Part shown: piece after piece, positions 34,351 to 46,880 of the stretch
Position numbering within the stretch: the first letter of the stretch is position 1
Layout: every line of letters starts with the position of its first letter
Assembly: GCF_003255815.1 (NCBI RefSeq)
Contig: NC_037681.1
Span: forward strand, 78,230,188 to 78,294,187
DNA from: Theropithecus gelada
Taxonomy: Eukaryota > Chordata > Mammalia > Primates > Cercopithecidae
DNA length: 64,000 nucleotides
Direction: 5' to 3'
The notes under the pieces: generated by a model
Databases searched by the model: none
Seen by the model: the letters and a program-made list of their open reading frames with translations, nothing else
Told to the model about the DNA's origin: nothing
Position numbers and translations under genes: made by a program

Positions 34351-37200
34351 ACGGTAAGTTCTTTGCCTCCTCTCTAAATCAATCCTATGGTCTAACTTTA
34401 GCTCTGAGGTACCGAGATTTACATAGCTCCACTGGTGCTGCCAGTCACTGACAGGTGGGCAAATTGCTTCAGCCATTCTTAGAGGTTCTTTCCCAGGTTC
34501 TGAAATGGGTACATAAAATGTGCTTCACAAAGTGGTTCTGAGGATCAAATGTGAACTAGGTAATAAATAAAACGAAATAATATATTATTATAAATTTGTT
34601 TGAAAGAAGAGGCAAAGAGATGGTGCATGGGAAAGCAATAAGGCCTAATCATCCATAGAAAACAAATGTTGAAGAAATTTAAAGTTCCCTGACTTATTAA
34701 ATAGATCAAGCATCCCAGAATCCACTTCTCTCTTTTAGACTTTTCTTCCTCTATTCTGAGCAGAAGCATGGCCAAGTCTCCTCTGTCCCTTCAGACATTG
34801 CAATCTCACCTGCAAGGTGTTTTTGGATTAACCCTAAACACTTCAAAAAGAAAGAGATGAAACAGAGCTAATTTGAAGAAATATGAAGAAAAAGAGGCTG
34901 ATTCTTGTTCTAACTTGAGAATTTTCAAAATGCAAAGTGGACCAATACCGGATATTTTTAATGAGTCCTAATTATAAATACATTTGTGTAGCACAATTTA
35001 ATTTATTGGAAAAACTAATTTTATTCAATCTTTTTTTAATGTGAAAGCAAAACCTCCAATATGTTGCCATAACACAATAAATATAATTTTCCAAGCTAGA
35101 AACCATGGCAACAGTTTTTAATAATAGAATATGATTGGCTGCATATGAAAAAATAAAACCATACTCTAAATAATTAAACTGATTCTCAATATAAAATGAT
35201 AATATCTCAAGCATTTTCCTGTTTTTATGTGTACAATGTGATACACTGTTTCAGTCTGCTGGGAAACCTATAATTACCAGACTGTCTTTTCATGTAATAC
35301 ATTCTTTTTGTCACTAATCCATGAATTAAAATGATATTTCAAAGAAAATAACCTGTCTGAAAAAAAGAAACCTGAGAATTAGGTCCTTTAGAATGAATTC
35401 TTTTTATATTGGTTCAGCCAGTTGAATGCATTTTATGATTTTGGAGGAAATTTTTTTTATCATTTTTAAAAGGGGTCAATTCAAGAATACTCTTTTAAAT
35501 GAGATGTCTATCAATTTGGCCTCACATATATGTATTCATATGTTTCAAGACATCAAACAAACAGGCAAAAGCTTTTCATTGACACAATGTCTGCCCATGT
35601 AACAAAAATCTGTGGAGAAAGGAAATTTTAATTCAAATATCCAGATGTCTAGCTTGCCAATGGGCATTTGGCATCATTGCAACAAAACATGTGCATGGCT
35701 AAAATTGTTCTCTTCTCCACTGCATCGTTTGGCAGGACCTTCCCAAAAGCTTGGTGGAATTATTTTACCAAGTTCCAAGAAAGAATTCAAACCATATTCC
35801 CTATATGCTGTTGAAATGACTTATGGAACAAAGTTATAGGAATACATAAATAGATAAGTGACTTAACAATAAACAAATGGCTAATTCATGCACATGAAAG
35901 ATTTAGGCAGTGATATTCACACATATGGCACAGCTAAATGAAAAAGACAATTCTGTATCTAAAAATACTATCAGTACCAGAACTAGTGAATAATGTTTTA
36001 TTTCTCCAAAGGTCAACAGGATATTACTTAGTCTGCTAAATTATAATAGCTAGAGCCCAGTCATTAGTGGCAAAGTCAGGAACAGCAGTAATGATTTTGA
36101 CCCTAGAAATTTCACTCCTACTTTCAATGAGATAATCAGAAGTCATATACCTCTCTGAAATGCTTTAAATATGACATATTTGAGTTACTCTTCAGAATAT
36201 ATTTATCAAACGTGTGCTGTTAATAAATATTTATGGGGGCATAAAAGCATATTCACATATTTCTCAACATGTTGTGATCCATCTTGTATCTCAGCATAGT
36301 TTCTGTTGTATGACAGAGTGTTTAATTTTAATAAGGGTACTGACCTGACCAGTAAAATCAATCTTTTTGTCAAGATTACCAGAACTTTTTAGGAAAATAA
36401 ATAAATAAATAGTTGCTTTTAAAAAGAATTCTCTTAGATAATTCCAATTGTTTCAGATAATCCTAACTTTCCCATATTGCTTATTTATATTAGAAACACA
36501 CATGTAAGACCTATTTCGAAGTAATTATATATTGCACTTCTTTTATATGACTTATTTAGTTAGCATCTACTAGCAACTCAATTTGTCCCATAGAAAAAAG
36601 GGAAATGTGCATTAAAAAAGCTAGAGAAGCTGTCTGAATGTTACCATGAGCTATCCACAAAAGAAGAAGAAATGTTACTAGATCTGCATTTTATTGCCTG
36701 GTACTTGACACATTACCACTGGAACCAAATCAAAAATCGTATGTATGTGCATTTCTGGTAAGACTGCTTTCTGGTAGACAAATGAGAAAATACTGATTTA
36801 GCATTGCAACTTCCCTAATCATACTAGCTTTAGTTATAAAAATACAGCAAAGAATATAGCTAATCCACCCCTTCTGTCACGCACTCACTTTGAGTTTAAC
36901 CCACGAAATCCCAAAGTTTATCCTTTGAAACTCAAAGACTTTAAAGATTTCAATACTACAGAGGAAAAACATTCATTTAGGATGAAATTCAACTTTTACC
37001 TTTCACAATTATTTTTTGTTGAAATGTTACTTTTAGAGTACCCTTGAACATTTTATTTTTTACCAATTCCTTATGCTATTTGAAATGTGATTTCTTAGTA
37101 ATATTGTTTATAATATTGTTAATATAACTATGTGCAACACATAGTTGCAGAGCTGAAAAAATCCTTGGAGATACATCTAAAAAAATCTTTAATTCATTTT

Positions 37201-37365
37201 TAAGTTATTATGGAGTTACTGTGGTAGTTATTATGGAGTTTTAGACATATTGGTAAAATGGACATGTTTAGACATATTTTACCATATTACTGTCTAATAA
37301 CATATTGGTAAAATATATCTAAGTTATTATGGAGTTATTATGGAGTTTTAGACATACTGGTAAAA
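37201..37365 (+). repeat. Near-perfect local tandem duplication
   Basis: A 58-base copy at 37201-37258 and a 46-base copy at 37320-37365 are identical apart from a 12-base insertion in the first and one substitution. A third partial copy, acatattggtaaaat, lies at 37300-37314, and a nearly complementary 'attttaccatat' at 37275-37286. Low divergence implies a recent origin compared with the surroundings. Confidence 0.85.
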
Positions 37366-38184
37366 GTCTTACAATGAAAGTATAAAAACATCAAGTGAAA
37401 AGCATATTACTTCACTTTTAAAGAACAGTAGGAAAATATTTTGTAATTATTTAAGTAAATTAAAATATTTGCATATTCAAATAAATTAAAATATTTAATT
37501 GTATGGTTAAGGAGCTGGTTTTAAAACGATAAGCTTATCATTCATTAGAAAAGTACATTTCTGTTGTGGTGCATTTTTGTATATAAGAATATAAATAGCA
37601 ATCTCCTATTTTTCAATATGTGTAAGTTTTAAGTTACTTATACACATACTATATTTGAAAAAACTTCAAGAACGTTTCTTAGATGCTGTCTTTTTACAAT
37701 AGTGGATACTAAATTCGAAAACTAAATTTATTTTTCTCTTTTTCCTATCTATAACCAGTTTTAAGTGAGAAATCATTCTTAGAATCCATACTTTAAAGTA
37801 GCAAAGAAGGGAAAGTTGTAAAATACTTTGGGGGTTAAAATCTGTATCCTGATCAGTAAATTTTATGACCCAAAGTGAGTCCCCTGTGGTATCATTTATT
37901 ATAGCTAAAATGATTGGAACTGGGGGTCCATGACACTATTACCTGTTTCTGTAGATTTATTGAAAATTAGCAATTCCATTTATATCTATGAGATTTCAGG
38001 GATTACACAGTTATAGACTAGAAAATTGATAGATTTATGAGTCTAGTGAATCTAGTTGTACCGACTAATACAGCAACAGAGAAAATTTAGAGGTTTGTAC
38101 TCCTAAAGGAGTTAACCTTTGGATAAAGAAACATTTTTCAAGTAGAATGTGAGAAATTATTGAATCCATAAATTGTCTCTGCTG

Positions 38185-38221
38185 CAAAGTAAAAAAGAGA
38201 GAGAGAGGGAAAAAAAAAAAA
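38185..38221 (+). repeat. Polypurine (GA)n/A-rich tract
   Basis: An uninterrupted purine run including about six GA units followed by 'ggg' and about 14 A. It is not attached to a recognisable retroelement. Confidence 0.7.
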
Positions 38222-40471
38222 ACAACAGCATAAGTTCAACTTTTATATGAAAAATAATGAAAAGCAAAAGATACCAAAAACAAATAGTACTACCATTTGG
38301 TTTCCTAATAAAGCGGCTCGTAGGGTTATTTATTACTCAAGTGTAGTATCTCTTGGTTCTAGCTTTTCTTTTGGGCTGCCTTGCTTCAAATGGCAGGAAA
38401 GGACTTGTGGAGATTTGTAATCATAGATTCCACATCACATATCCCTCCTAACCCTTAGCACTCACTGCCCCTGACACAAATTGGAAATACAATTAATATT
38501 TCTTGTTTGTTGTTGTTAACAATCAAATATATACACATTGATCTGCCTCTGATTTATGCTAATAACGGGAATGCCAGCTCAGTTTTCAAAATATTGTATG
38601 GAGATGGTCTGTCTTCTAGTAATATGGAACTTGACAATGTCTTCTTTTGTTATAGAAGATATAAACGGTGGTCATTTGCTTTATGACTTTCTAATTTTAT
38701 TAGGCATAAAGTTTTATTAAATTATAGTCTAATGACACACACTAGTGAAATTATTTACTTTGTTCCTTGTTTAATTATTTTCTTATGCCAAAATTACATG
38801 TGTATAAGTACCTTATAGCAAGCTATTTAACTTGTGCATATGGTAAGGATATACTGGTTGTTGGCAGCCGTCATTTGTTTTGATGGTACTGAACTCATGT
38901 TGAATCAATGATTAAGGATTTTAAATACTCATTCCCATTTTTAAGTGTATTGCAGGAGTTCCAAAGAAATATAAGGCTTAATTTCCCATCTTTGAAAACA
39001 TTAAAAGTTTTTTTTTTTTAAATGAAAACACATGTACACACACACATGAAATGGGCTTGAAAAAAGTAATAGATATAATTCAGGACATCACCTGCAGGTG
39101 GAGCAGATATCCTGAAACTAATGGATTTGAGTTAGGTCTTGAAAGATAAGGAGGTTTTCTTTAAAAAGTTCAGTGAGGGGAATGTTTCAAGCAGTGTGAA
39201 CTGTGTAGTGGTCATAACAAATAAATGTCATTTTTTTTCCTTTTGGCTTTGTGAATGGAGAATAATTGGTAGAAATTAATATGGGATAATCAAAGAGAAA
39301 GACATTTTTCAGTTTTTAATAGCATTCCTCCAGTTATCAATATGATGGTCGAAATGCCTATAGAAAAATTTAGACAAACCTTTTTAATCATTTCTGACCA
39401 CTGTCACAAAACAATGTTGTAAATGTAAAATTTAAACAAGATACATCTAACCATATTCTCCTACCACATAACCTTTTTTCTATTGCAAGTAAAAAGTTAA
39501 ACTAACGTATTCAGGCTTGTTTTTTGTTTGTTTATTTTTGTTTGTTTGTTTTAGCATTTCTATACATTACAAAATTCTTTTTAGATTGATATGTAGAGTT
39601 AACAAATGACAGCATGTAGGAAAAAGTAGAAATGAATTCTCCAGTTCCATAAATATCTTTGTGAAGCAAAGTCCACATAATTTTTTTCATTAAAATTCAC
39701 AACATGAAAGCCAACTTTTGTTTTCTTAGCAACAGATGAAAATTGTTTTTTAAGGTCCTTACATGCTAGCATACAGCCTTTTCCTTGGTCTAATACTAAG
39801 TGACAGCCCCATATTGAGTGACTTTAAACTGCTCAATTTAAAGTCAGATATGCTTTAAGACAGATATGTCAAATTTTGTAATAAATGAAATAGATATTTA
39901 AAGACACGTAGTGTGCTGTGATACAGCATAATATAGGTGGTTTGGCTTGGAAGAGACTTGCAAACATTATGGCATTGGAGCAGAGCAGTTGAAAGCTTAG
40001 CATAAGTCCATAAGATATTCAGCTACAGAAAGAGAAAGATCAAGAAAAATAATACATTTACTTGAGAATGTGAAAATTACCTTGGAACATTTGCTATTTG
40101 CATTCTATCTTGGAATGTGCCAAGGTGTTTGTAGCTTAAGTTTTTTATTCCTTATGCTTATTGAAGGTTCTTATGTTTCAAGAGAATACTTATTTCTGGG
40201 TAAGCATACTTCTGAATTTTAAAAAAATATATGCAGTTACTCTAAATAACCATCAGAATATAACTTAACAGTATATGTATGACCCTATAATAAAATATGC
40301 TATATCTTATGTAGTTAGTTGAGCTGTATTCTTTGTAACTGAAAGTAAACAGATAATATATGTTTGTGTATATACATGTAATATGGAGCATATAATAAAA
40401 CATAAAAATCATTAATGATTATATTAATCACCAGTAGCCACTGTTACTAATTTTAATGTGTTTCCTTATAG

Positions 40472-41461
40472 TATTATTATTATTATTATTATTATACTTT
40501 AAGTTCTAGGGTACATGTGCACAACGTGCAGGTTTGTTACATATATATACATGTGCCATGTTGGTGTGCTGCACCCATTAACTCATCATTTACATTAGTC
40601 ATATCTCCTAATGCTATCCCTCCCCCCTCTCCCCTCCCCACAATAGGCCCTGGTATGTGATGTTCCCCTTCCTGTGTCCAAGTGATGTCATTGTTCCATT
40701 CCCACCTACGAGTGAGAACATGCGGTGTTTGGTTTTCTGTTCTTGCGGTAGTTTGCTGAGAATGATGGTTTCCAGCTGCATCCATATCGCTACAAAGGAC
40801 ACAAACTCATCCTTTTTTATGGCTGCATAGTATTCCATGGTGTATATGGGCCACATTTTCTTAATCCAGTCTGTCACTGATGGACATTTGGGTTGATTCC
40901 AAGTCTTTGATATTGTGAATAGTGCTGCAATAAACATACGTGTACATGTGTCTTTATAGCAGCATGATTTATAATCCTTTGGGTATATACCCAGTAATGG
41001 GATGACTGGGTCAAATGGTATTTCTAGTTCTAGATTCTTGAGGAATCGCCATACTGTTTTCCATAATGGTTGAACTAGTTTACAGTCCCACCAACAGTGT
41101 AAAAGTGTTCCTATTTCTCCACATCCTCTCCAGCACCTGTTGTTTCCTGACTTTTTAATGATTGCCATACTAACTGGTATGAGATGGTATCTCATTGTGG
41201 TTTTGATTTGCATTTCTCTGATGGCGAGTGATGATGAGCATATTTTCATGTGTCTGTTGGCTGTATGAATGTCTTCTTTTGAGAAGTGTCTGTTCATATC
41301 CTTTGCCCACTTTTTGATGGGGTTGTTTTTTTCTTGTAAATTTGTTTGAGTTCTTTGTAGGTTCTGGATATTAGCCCTTTGTCAGATGAGTAGACTGCAA
41401 AAATTTTCTCCCATTCTTTAGGTTGCCTGTTCACTCTGATAGTAGTTTCTTTTGCTGTGCC
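40472..41461 (-). mobile_element. 5'-truncated L1PA
   Basis: The plus strand starts with the complement of the L1 tail, an ATT-repeat, then 'ttaagttctagggtacatgt', 'gtgccatgttggtgtgctgc', 'tatggctgcatagtattcca' and 'ttgggtatatacccagtaat'. It ends 'agtttcttttgctgtgc' at 41461, where the L1 is truncated inside ORF2. Divergence is low, consistent with an L1PA-grade copy. I could not identify a clear flanking duplication. Confidence 0.92.
40614..41297 (-). pseudogene. L1 ORF2 C-terminal domain with lost stop codon
   Basis: The longest open frame in the window (227 codons), being the C-terminal end of L1 ORF2, the endonuclease/reverse-transcriptase protein. The Cys-rich motif reads C55-x3-C59-x7-H67-x4-C72. 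It is followed by conserved segments such as L-L-G-I-Y-P-K-D-Y-K (101-110) and M-E-Y-Y-A-A-I-K (154-161). The usual end G-G-N falls at residues 198-200. The next codon (40697-40695, minus strand) is GGA instead of TGA, so the frame runs 27 more codons into the 3' UTR. The catalytic domains are absent because the copy is 5'-truncated, and no promoter is present. It is a fossil, not a gene. Confidence 0.9.
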
Positions 41462-41943
41462 TCTATTTTATTTATATACAGATAGCTTATTTTGCTCTGA
41501 CAAAAGGAATTGTAAAATATTTTGGAGATGCTCACATGGGTTTATAACAACCTGTATAACCTGAATCAAAGAGCAGTTTTATTCTTTACAAAGAATATCC
41601 TTCTAGAAGAAGTGAATACAAAATGAAACAGTGAGAGAAGAAAGGAACATTTACCCAGGATGTTAGATCAAATACAAATATGCTAACAAATGAGAGCATG
41701 AGGTGTTTCTTGAAAGGAGGGACAGGCAGCTAAGGAGGTAAACATAGAGGAACATATCTGTTGTTTGGACTAAATAGGGATTGAATGATAAGCAATTTAA
41801 TGGAGAAAAATGTTTAAATCTGAAAAGATGTCATGAACAGACTATACTTATTGAGAAGAAAGTCGTTATGCAATCTGATTGGGATAAAAAGGCTTGAGTA
41901 TGGCTAGATCAACCCTTCATGGGACCAAGAAAGGTTTGCTTTT
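41462..41943. other. Unassigned sequence
   Basis: No repeat or coding signature between the L1 5' truncation point and the Alu tail. Confidence 0.45.
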
Positions 41944-42262
41944 CTTTTTATTTATTTATTTATTTTTATTTATTTTATTTTGAGATGCAGTCTTGCTCTG
42001 TCGCCCAGGCTGGAGTGCAGTGGTGCAATCTCAGCTCACTGCTAGCTCTGCCTCCCAGGTTCACGACATTCTCCTGCCTCAGCCTCCTGAGTAGCTGGGA
42101 CTACAGGCGCCTACCACCATACTCGGCTAATTTTTTGTATTTTTTAGTAGAGATGGGGTTTCACCATGTTAGCCAGGATGGTCTCAATCTCCTGACCTCA
42201 TGATCCGCCTGCCTCGGCCTCCCAATGTGCTGGGATTATAGGCGTGAGTCACCGCGCCCCAC
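41944..42262 (-). mobile_element. AluY-like SINE
   Basis: Antisense Alu: a TTTA-rich tail at 41948-41980, 'gtcttgctctgtcgcccagg', 'gtagctgggactacaggcgc', the Y-type 'agccaggatggtctcaatct', and 5' end 'gtgagtcaccgcgcccc'. The plus-strand frame 41919-42203 is the common antisense Alu reading. Confidence 0.92.
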
Positions 42263-42699
42263 CTTCTTTTTTTTAAAGTGACGGATGAGGGACAGAAAGG
42301 AAAGGAAGAAGGAAGAGAAGGTGACAGTGGAGCCAGGAGATCGCAGAGCATCATATTACAATTTGTAACCCTCTCTATAATTTTCACATCCAGTAATACA
42401 GCCATTGCCTCCACCCCTGCCCACCTGAGTCTTCAACACAGACTTTTAGAAAACACAACTATTTTCTGTGAATGGGTTTCTTGTGGAAACTAGTGAAGGC
42501 ACTGAGATTTGAGTCCCGGTGATGCAAAGCAAAAGGTTGAAAACGAGCATGAAGAAGTAAGGTGCAGACTCAAAGATAACAAACATGCTATCTGGCTTCG
42601 GGACTCCCACAGGACCATAGACACAAGGCTTAGGTTAAGTTCAACTGGATTTTTGAGGGTCAGGGTGACCCAGATGAATATAGATTATGTATTTATACT
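42263..42699. other. Unassigned sequence with purine-rich start
   Basis: 42295-42330 is purine-rich (GGAAG-type). Short frames at 42278-42493 and 42509-42721 have no recognisable domain. Confidence 0.4.
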
Positions 42700-43080
42700 G
42701 AATCATATCTTATGTTCATAAAACATATCTCCCTCATCATTAACATTTTTGTAACATTTTGTTTTAATTGGCTATATATCATTGTGCTAAAGTACTACAG
42801 CTTTTGTATCTAACCTGTTACTTGTTTCTAGTTTTTGCTATTTTAAACAAAACTGTTAACAGTACTTGTACATAAACTAGGCAAGCAAGTGCTATTTCCT
42901 TGTTAGGTGGAAAAATTAAATGTTTACAAAATAAGATACACATTGTTAAATATCTTTATAAGGATTTGTATTAATTTTCACTGTCACCATCCAGGTATAG
43001 ATTTATCTGTTTCATTATACGATTGCCAGCACTGAGTATTATATTCTAATGATATTTTACTCTTTTAACATTTAAAATAT
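42700..43080 (-). mobile_element. Degenerate L1ME fragment
   Basis: Faint antisense L1ME wording: 'gctattttaaacaaaactgt', 'agtacttgtacataaac' and 'gtattaattttcactgtcac'. Tentative. Confidence 0.45.
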
Positions 43081-43369
43081 TATGTATAGGTATTTATTTA
43101 AGATACTTTATAATAGTTTCCACCCTCACATTTTTACATGGGAGTCAGGAGTCATTGGAACAAATCTGAAAAAGTCAGTAAAACTGATCATTTGAGCCAG
43201 GAATTGGTCGATAACCAATTAAGGGTTAAGGCATATCTATTACTTTTGTTTTATATAAATTTGAGTTTCACATATTTCTGAGAGAACATAGATATTTATT
43301 AGGGGACTCAAAAATAGCCTGAGATAGGGAAAAATGGTTTACTGATAAATGAGATATACTGCAATATCA

Positions 43370-43552
43370 ACATGGGACTTTTGTCCCTTGCACTCGGTGA
43401 GGACATAGGTAAAGGCATCATTTTTGATGCAGAGAGATAGCCCTCTCTAGATACTGAATCTGCTGACTCTTTGATCTTGGACTTCCCAGACTCCAGAACT
43501 GTGTGTAATACATTTCTGTTGCTTGTTATAGCAACCCAAATGACTAAAATAT
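43370..43552 (+). mobile_element. MLT1-type LTR, 3' part
   Basis: Contains 'cggtgaggacat', 'actgaatctgctgactcttt', 'gatcttggacttcccagact', 'ccagaactgtgtgtaataca' and 'tagcaacccaaatgactaaa'. The 5' part is missing and the usual 'cacccagtctatggtatttt' block is deleted. Confidence 0.78.
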
Positions 43553-44461
43553 GAGCTGAGATGCTAACATAACAAATTGCTAGGCAAATTGCTGACTGAT
43601 TTAAATCAGTTAGATAAAAAATAAAGTGCATTCCACCAGGTGCCTTTATTTTTAGAAACCAGTTATCACGGGGAACAAAGAGGCAAGGTAAACTAAGTGA
43701 CTCTCAAATCAGTACAAGCTAGAAAAATAAACTATGGGGAACAGGTAAGACATATTTTCCCTATCTAGGGGAGTGATAGAAGACCAAGAAATGTCCCACA
43801 GGGACCACTGGAAGAGTCAAGGCAGTATTGATCATTCCGGTGCTAGTGATTCCAACCAGACCAATAGTAGGCCTTCTAGAAAACAGGCATCTTGGGGAAG
43901 AGATTTTGTGAATATTCAGAAGAGTCAAAGGATCACTTCTAGGCTATGGAGCCTCTGTCTTTCTATAATTCTCTCCTAAGCTGTTTGTTCAGTATCAGAT
44001 GGAAATCAGATGCAATGTGGGCCCTGCTTGAGGGTTTAATCAGTTTGGATGTAGCCAAGTTCACCTGGTAATAAACTCCCAGGTGGCTGCCGTAAGAAGC
44101 TACGTAGGACATTGTGACATAGAAATTATAAACAACAGTGTGTCTGAGGGTGAAAAACCTGTTTTCTTGGAAGCTAATCCCCAACTCTTTTGCTTATAAT
44201 GCACAAAGCAAAGAGATGAAAGAGAAACATTCTCTTTGAATACACTCTTAGCAGGATGCCAGACAGTTTAGACTACAAGAGCAAAAGAAGAAAGAAGGAA
44301 GGGAAATATTAGTTGTCTCTAGCCTAGGGACACATAAGATACTGTCCCTTTGTTTTATTGGTAGGATGGCATGAATAGTAGCCATTTACCCATATGTTGT
44401 ATACCCTCCCAGAACATCAACAGAAAGCAGATAAATCAAAAAGCAGATACAGCTTTTGGTA
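43553..44461. other. Unassigned sequence
   Basis: No recognised repeat. Frames at 43773-43979 (plus) and 43963-44184 (minus) show no domain. Confidence 0.4.
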
Positions 44462-44655
44462 AGATTTATTTTATTTTAAATTGACAATAATTTTATATAT
44501 TTGTGGGGTATAGAGTAACATTTTGATACATGTGTACATTGTGGAAAGATTAAATCAAAATAATTAGCAAATCCATCACCTCAAATATTTATCATTTATT
44601 GTGGTTAGAATATTTAAAATCTCTTTTAGCTATTTTGAAATATACAATACAGAAA
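44462..44655 (-). mobile_element. L1 3'-UTR fragment
   Basis: Antisense 3' UTR wording: 'taaattgacaataattttat', 'tttgatacatgtgtacattg', 'aaatcaaaataattagcaaa' and 'tccatcacctcaaatattta'. It is interrupted or ended by an Alu at 44663. Confidence 0.82.
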
Positions 44656-44662
44656 AGAATAT

Positions 44663-44970
44663 GGCCAAGCATGGTGGCTCATAGCTGTAATCCCAGCACT
44701 TTGAGAGGCTGAGGCAGGAGGAGCACTTGAGGTCAGGAGTTCAAGATCAGCCTGGCCAACATGGTGAAATCTCATCTCTACTAAAAATACAAAAATTAGC
44801 TGGGTTTGGTGGCACATGCCTGTAGTCCCAGCTACTTGGAAGGCTGAGGAGGGAGAATTGCTTGAACCCAGGAGGCAGAGATTGCAGTGAGCCCAGAAGC
44901 TGAGATTGCACCACTGCACTCCAGCCTGGGCAACAGAGTAAGACTCCAACTCAAAAAAAAAAAAAAAAAA
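44663..44970 (+). mobile_element. AluS-type SINE
   Basis: Full dimer in sense: 'ggccaagcatggtggctcat', the S-type 'agatcagcctggccaacatg', 'ctactaaaaatacaaaaatt', and an A18 tail followed by a short (GA)n run. An 8-base insertion (cagaagct) sits near 44894-44901 between 'gtgagcc' and 'gagattgcacc'. Confidence 0.93.
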
Positions 44971-46520
44971 GGAGAGAGAGAGAGAAGAATGTATCTGAAT
45001 ATATCTATTCAGATAAAATCAGTTTTTCCTTTTTAGCTTTTTGTAAACATTAGGCAATGACATTAGAACCTCCCATTTTGCACATGAAAATACAACCCTC
45101 ATTTTCAAGGCTCAGCACTGAAGATATCGTGAAGAAAAGATAGACTCCACATCTCAGCCTAGGTATCTTGTTGGGTGATCTCTATGGATCACAAAGCAAC
45201 CAGCATGTACAAGGAAAGACAGAAATGTTTGAATATATTGTTTATCCTAACTAATATCTGCTTTGCATCATTTTTGTTCATTTCTGGAACCAATTACTAA
45301 TGGTTCTTACATTCCGAGATAAGAAAAGATGAGATGATTTTTTTTAGTCATAAACCACTGAGCATTTCATATTCAGTTGAATCTAAAAGTGGATAACACC
45401 TTTACCCCTTAAAGTAATTGCATTATTTCTAAAGGGTTAAACTCGTAATCCATAAATAGAAGTCTATCTATGTAAAGACTGCTTCCAAAGGCAGTAAGAT
45501 GAAATTATTTCTCTTCCATCTGCTTTCTGTCTTTATCTCTTTTGTCTCTGCTCTCTGACAGGCAATGCATGTGCCCTTACTCCCTAGTGACTTAAATATA
45601 TTTAGATAAGTTTAAAACAAATACATTGCTGAAGGACATTCTCTAACTGCACATTTATACTTGTATGGGCAATTCATGGTTATGAGGCCAGTCTTTTTCT
45701 TTTATCAATATTTTAGGGCCACCATAGCCAAAATAACCTAATGACATGGAAGGCTATTAATCTGCTCACTAAGATGATAAGCTACCTTAAGACAAAGTTA
45801 AAATATATGCTTCTCCTTTAATTTGATTAATCAGCAAGTATGCCTTCTTTTCATTTCTCTCTCTCATTCATTTGTAACAAATTAAGCTCAGTTAGAAGCT
45901 GGAAACATTTCAAAGGTATTCATTCTTTAGAATAACAATACAAGATCTATTCTGCAAAAAAGAAAGTTTGTGAAAAATTAATCTCCCCTATTCACTAATA
46001 TTGTATTGGAATTTTCTGAGTGACATGTGTGACTACAAAAACTGATGCATAACAGTGCTCTATCCTTGCTAAGCATATGTGAAGACACATCTTTGGCTCA
46101 TAGCTATGGATACCCTTCCAGATTCTGGGATATAATCCCTGCCTCCACACAGTTTATATTCTAATATAAAAAAGGAGAGAATTGTAAGAAAAATTAGACT
46201 AAAGAGTAAGAGGAGAGAAACAAGAAGCTTGAAATGGGATAATCAAGGTGGGAGATGGAATGAAATTAGGGCAGAGGGGTAGCTGAGATCAAGGAGTGTG
46301 CTGGAGCAAGCTCAAAGAGGGTTACACAGCCTTACTGTTAAATTTTCAGGAATTTTGCGAACTCCTTGTTGAACTTTTGTATCTTAAAGTTACCCATGGT
46401 AGGAGCATTTACACCATGGAAATCAGTAAATGCTACAAATCAGGACTCTTCTACCCCCAGAGAGTGGGTTGTTAAACATTTACTAACATATCACTACCTA
46501 AAGCACTAGGGTTTCATTGG
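44971..46520. other. Unassigned sequence
   Basis: A short GA run follows the Alu tail. 46090-46320 has weak L2-like wording ('aatccctgcctccacacagt') that I do not call. No coding signature. Confidence 0.4.
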
Positions 46521-46880
46521 TGTATCAGTTCGTTCTCATGCTGCTTATAAAGACATACCTAAAACTGGGTAATTCATAAAGGAAAGAGGTTTAATGGACT
46601 CATAGTTCCACCTGGCTGGAGAGGCCTCACAATCATGGTGGAAGGTAAAGGAAGAGCAAAGCACGTCTTACATGACAGCAAGAAAGAGGCCATGTGCAGG
46701 GCAACTCCCCTTTATAAAACCATCAGATCTCATGAGACTTATTGACTATCACAAGAACAGCATGGTAAAAACCTGCCTTCATTATTCAGTTACCTCCCAC
46801 TGGCTCCCTCCCACAACATGTGGGGATTATTATAATTCTCGGTGAGATTTGGGTGGGGACACAGAGCCAAACCGTATCGA
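46521..46880 (-). mobile_element. THE1-type MaLR solo LTR
   Basis: The complement of a THE1 LTR: 'tgtatcagttcgttctcatg', 'aaactgggtaattcataaag', 'ggcctcacaatcatggtgga', 'tttataaaaccatcagatct' and 'tgagatttgggtggggacac'. The 360-bp length is nearly complete. It is primate-specific and has no internal sequence attached. The minus-strand frame 46790-47116 partly overlaps it by chance. Confidence 0.92.

Larger units (their letters stand above)
34351..40471. other. Long repeat-poor stretch
   Basis: About 6.1 kb in which I recognise no Alu, L1, L2, LTR or DNA transposon. It holds a local tandem duplication (37201-37365), a polypurine tract (38185-38221) and short A/T tracts. Frames (for example 34545-34775, 34972-35214 and 35612-35839) are short and show no domain. 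Absence of insertions over this length is unusual beside the dense flanks. Confidence 0.45.

Noticed and set aside
40537..40785. 82-codon minus-strand frame next to the L1 ORF2 tail
   Set aside because: It is an alternative frame of the L1PA 3' UTR and ORF2 end.
41919..42203. 94-codon plus-strand open frame
   Set aside because: Antisense Alu reading (the usual 'AGVQW' type translation) preceded by TTTA-rich tail codons.
44626..44949. 107-codon minus-strand open frame
   Set aside because: Antisense reading of the AluS at 44663-44970; seen in many Alu copies.
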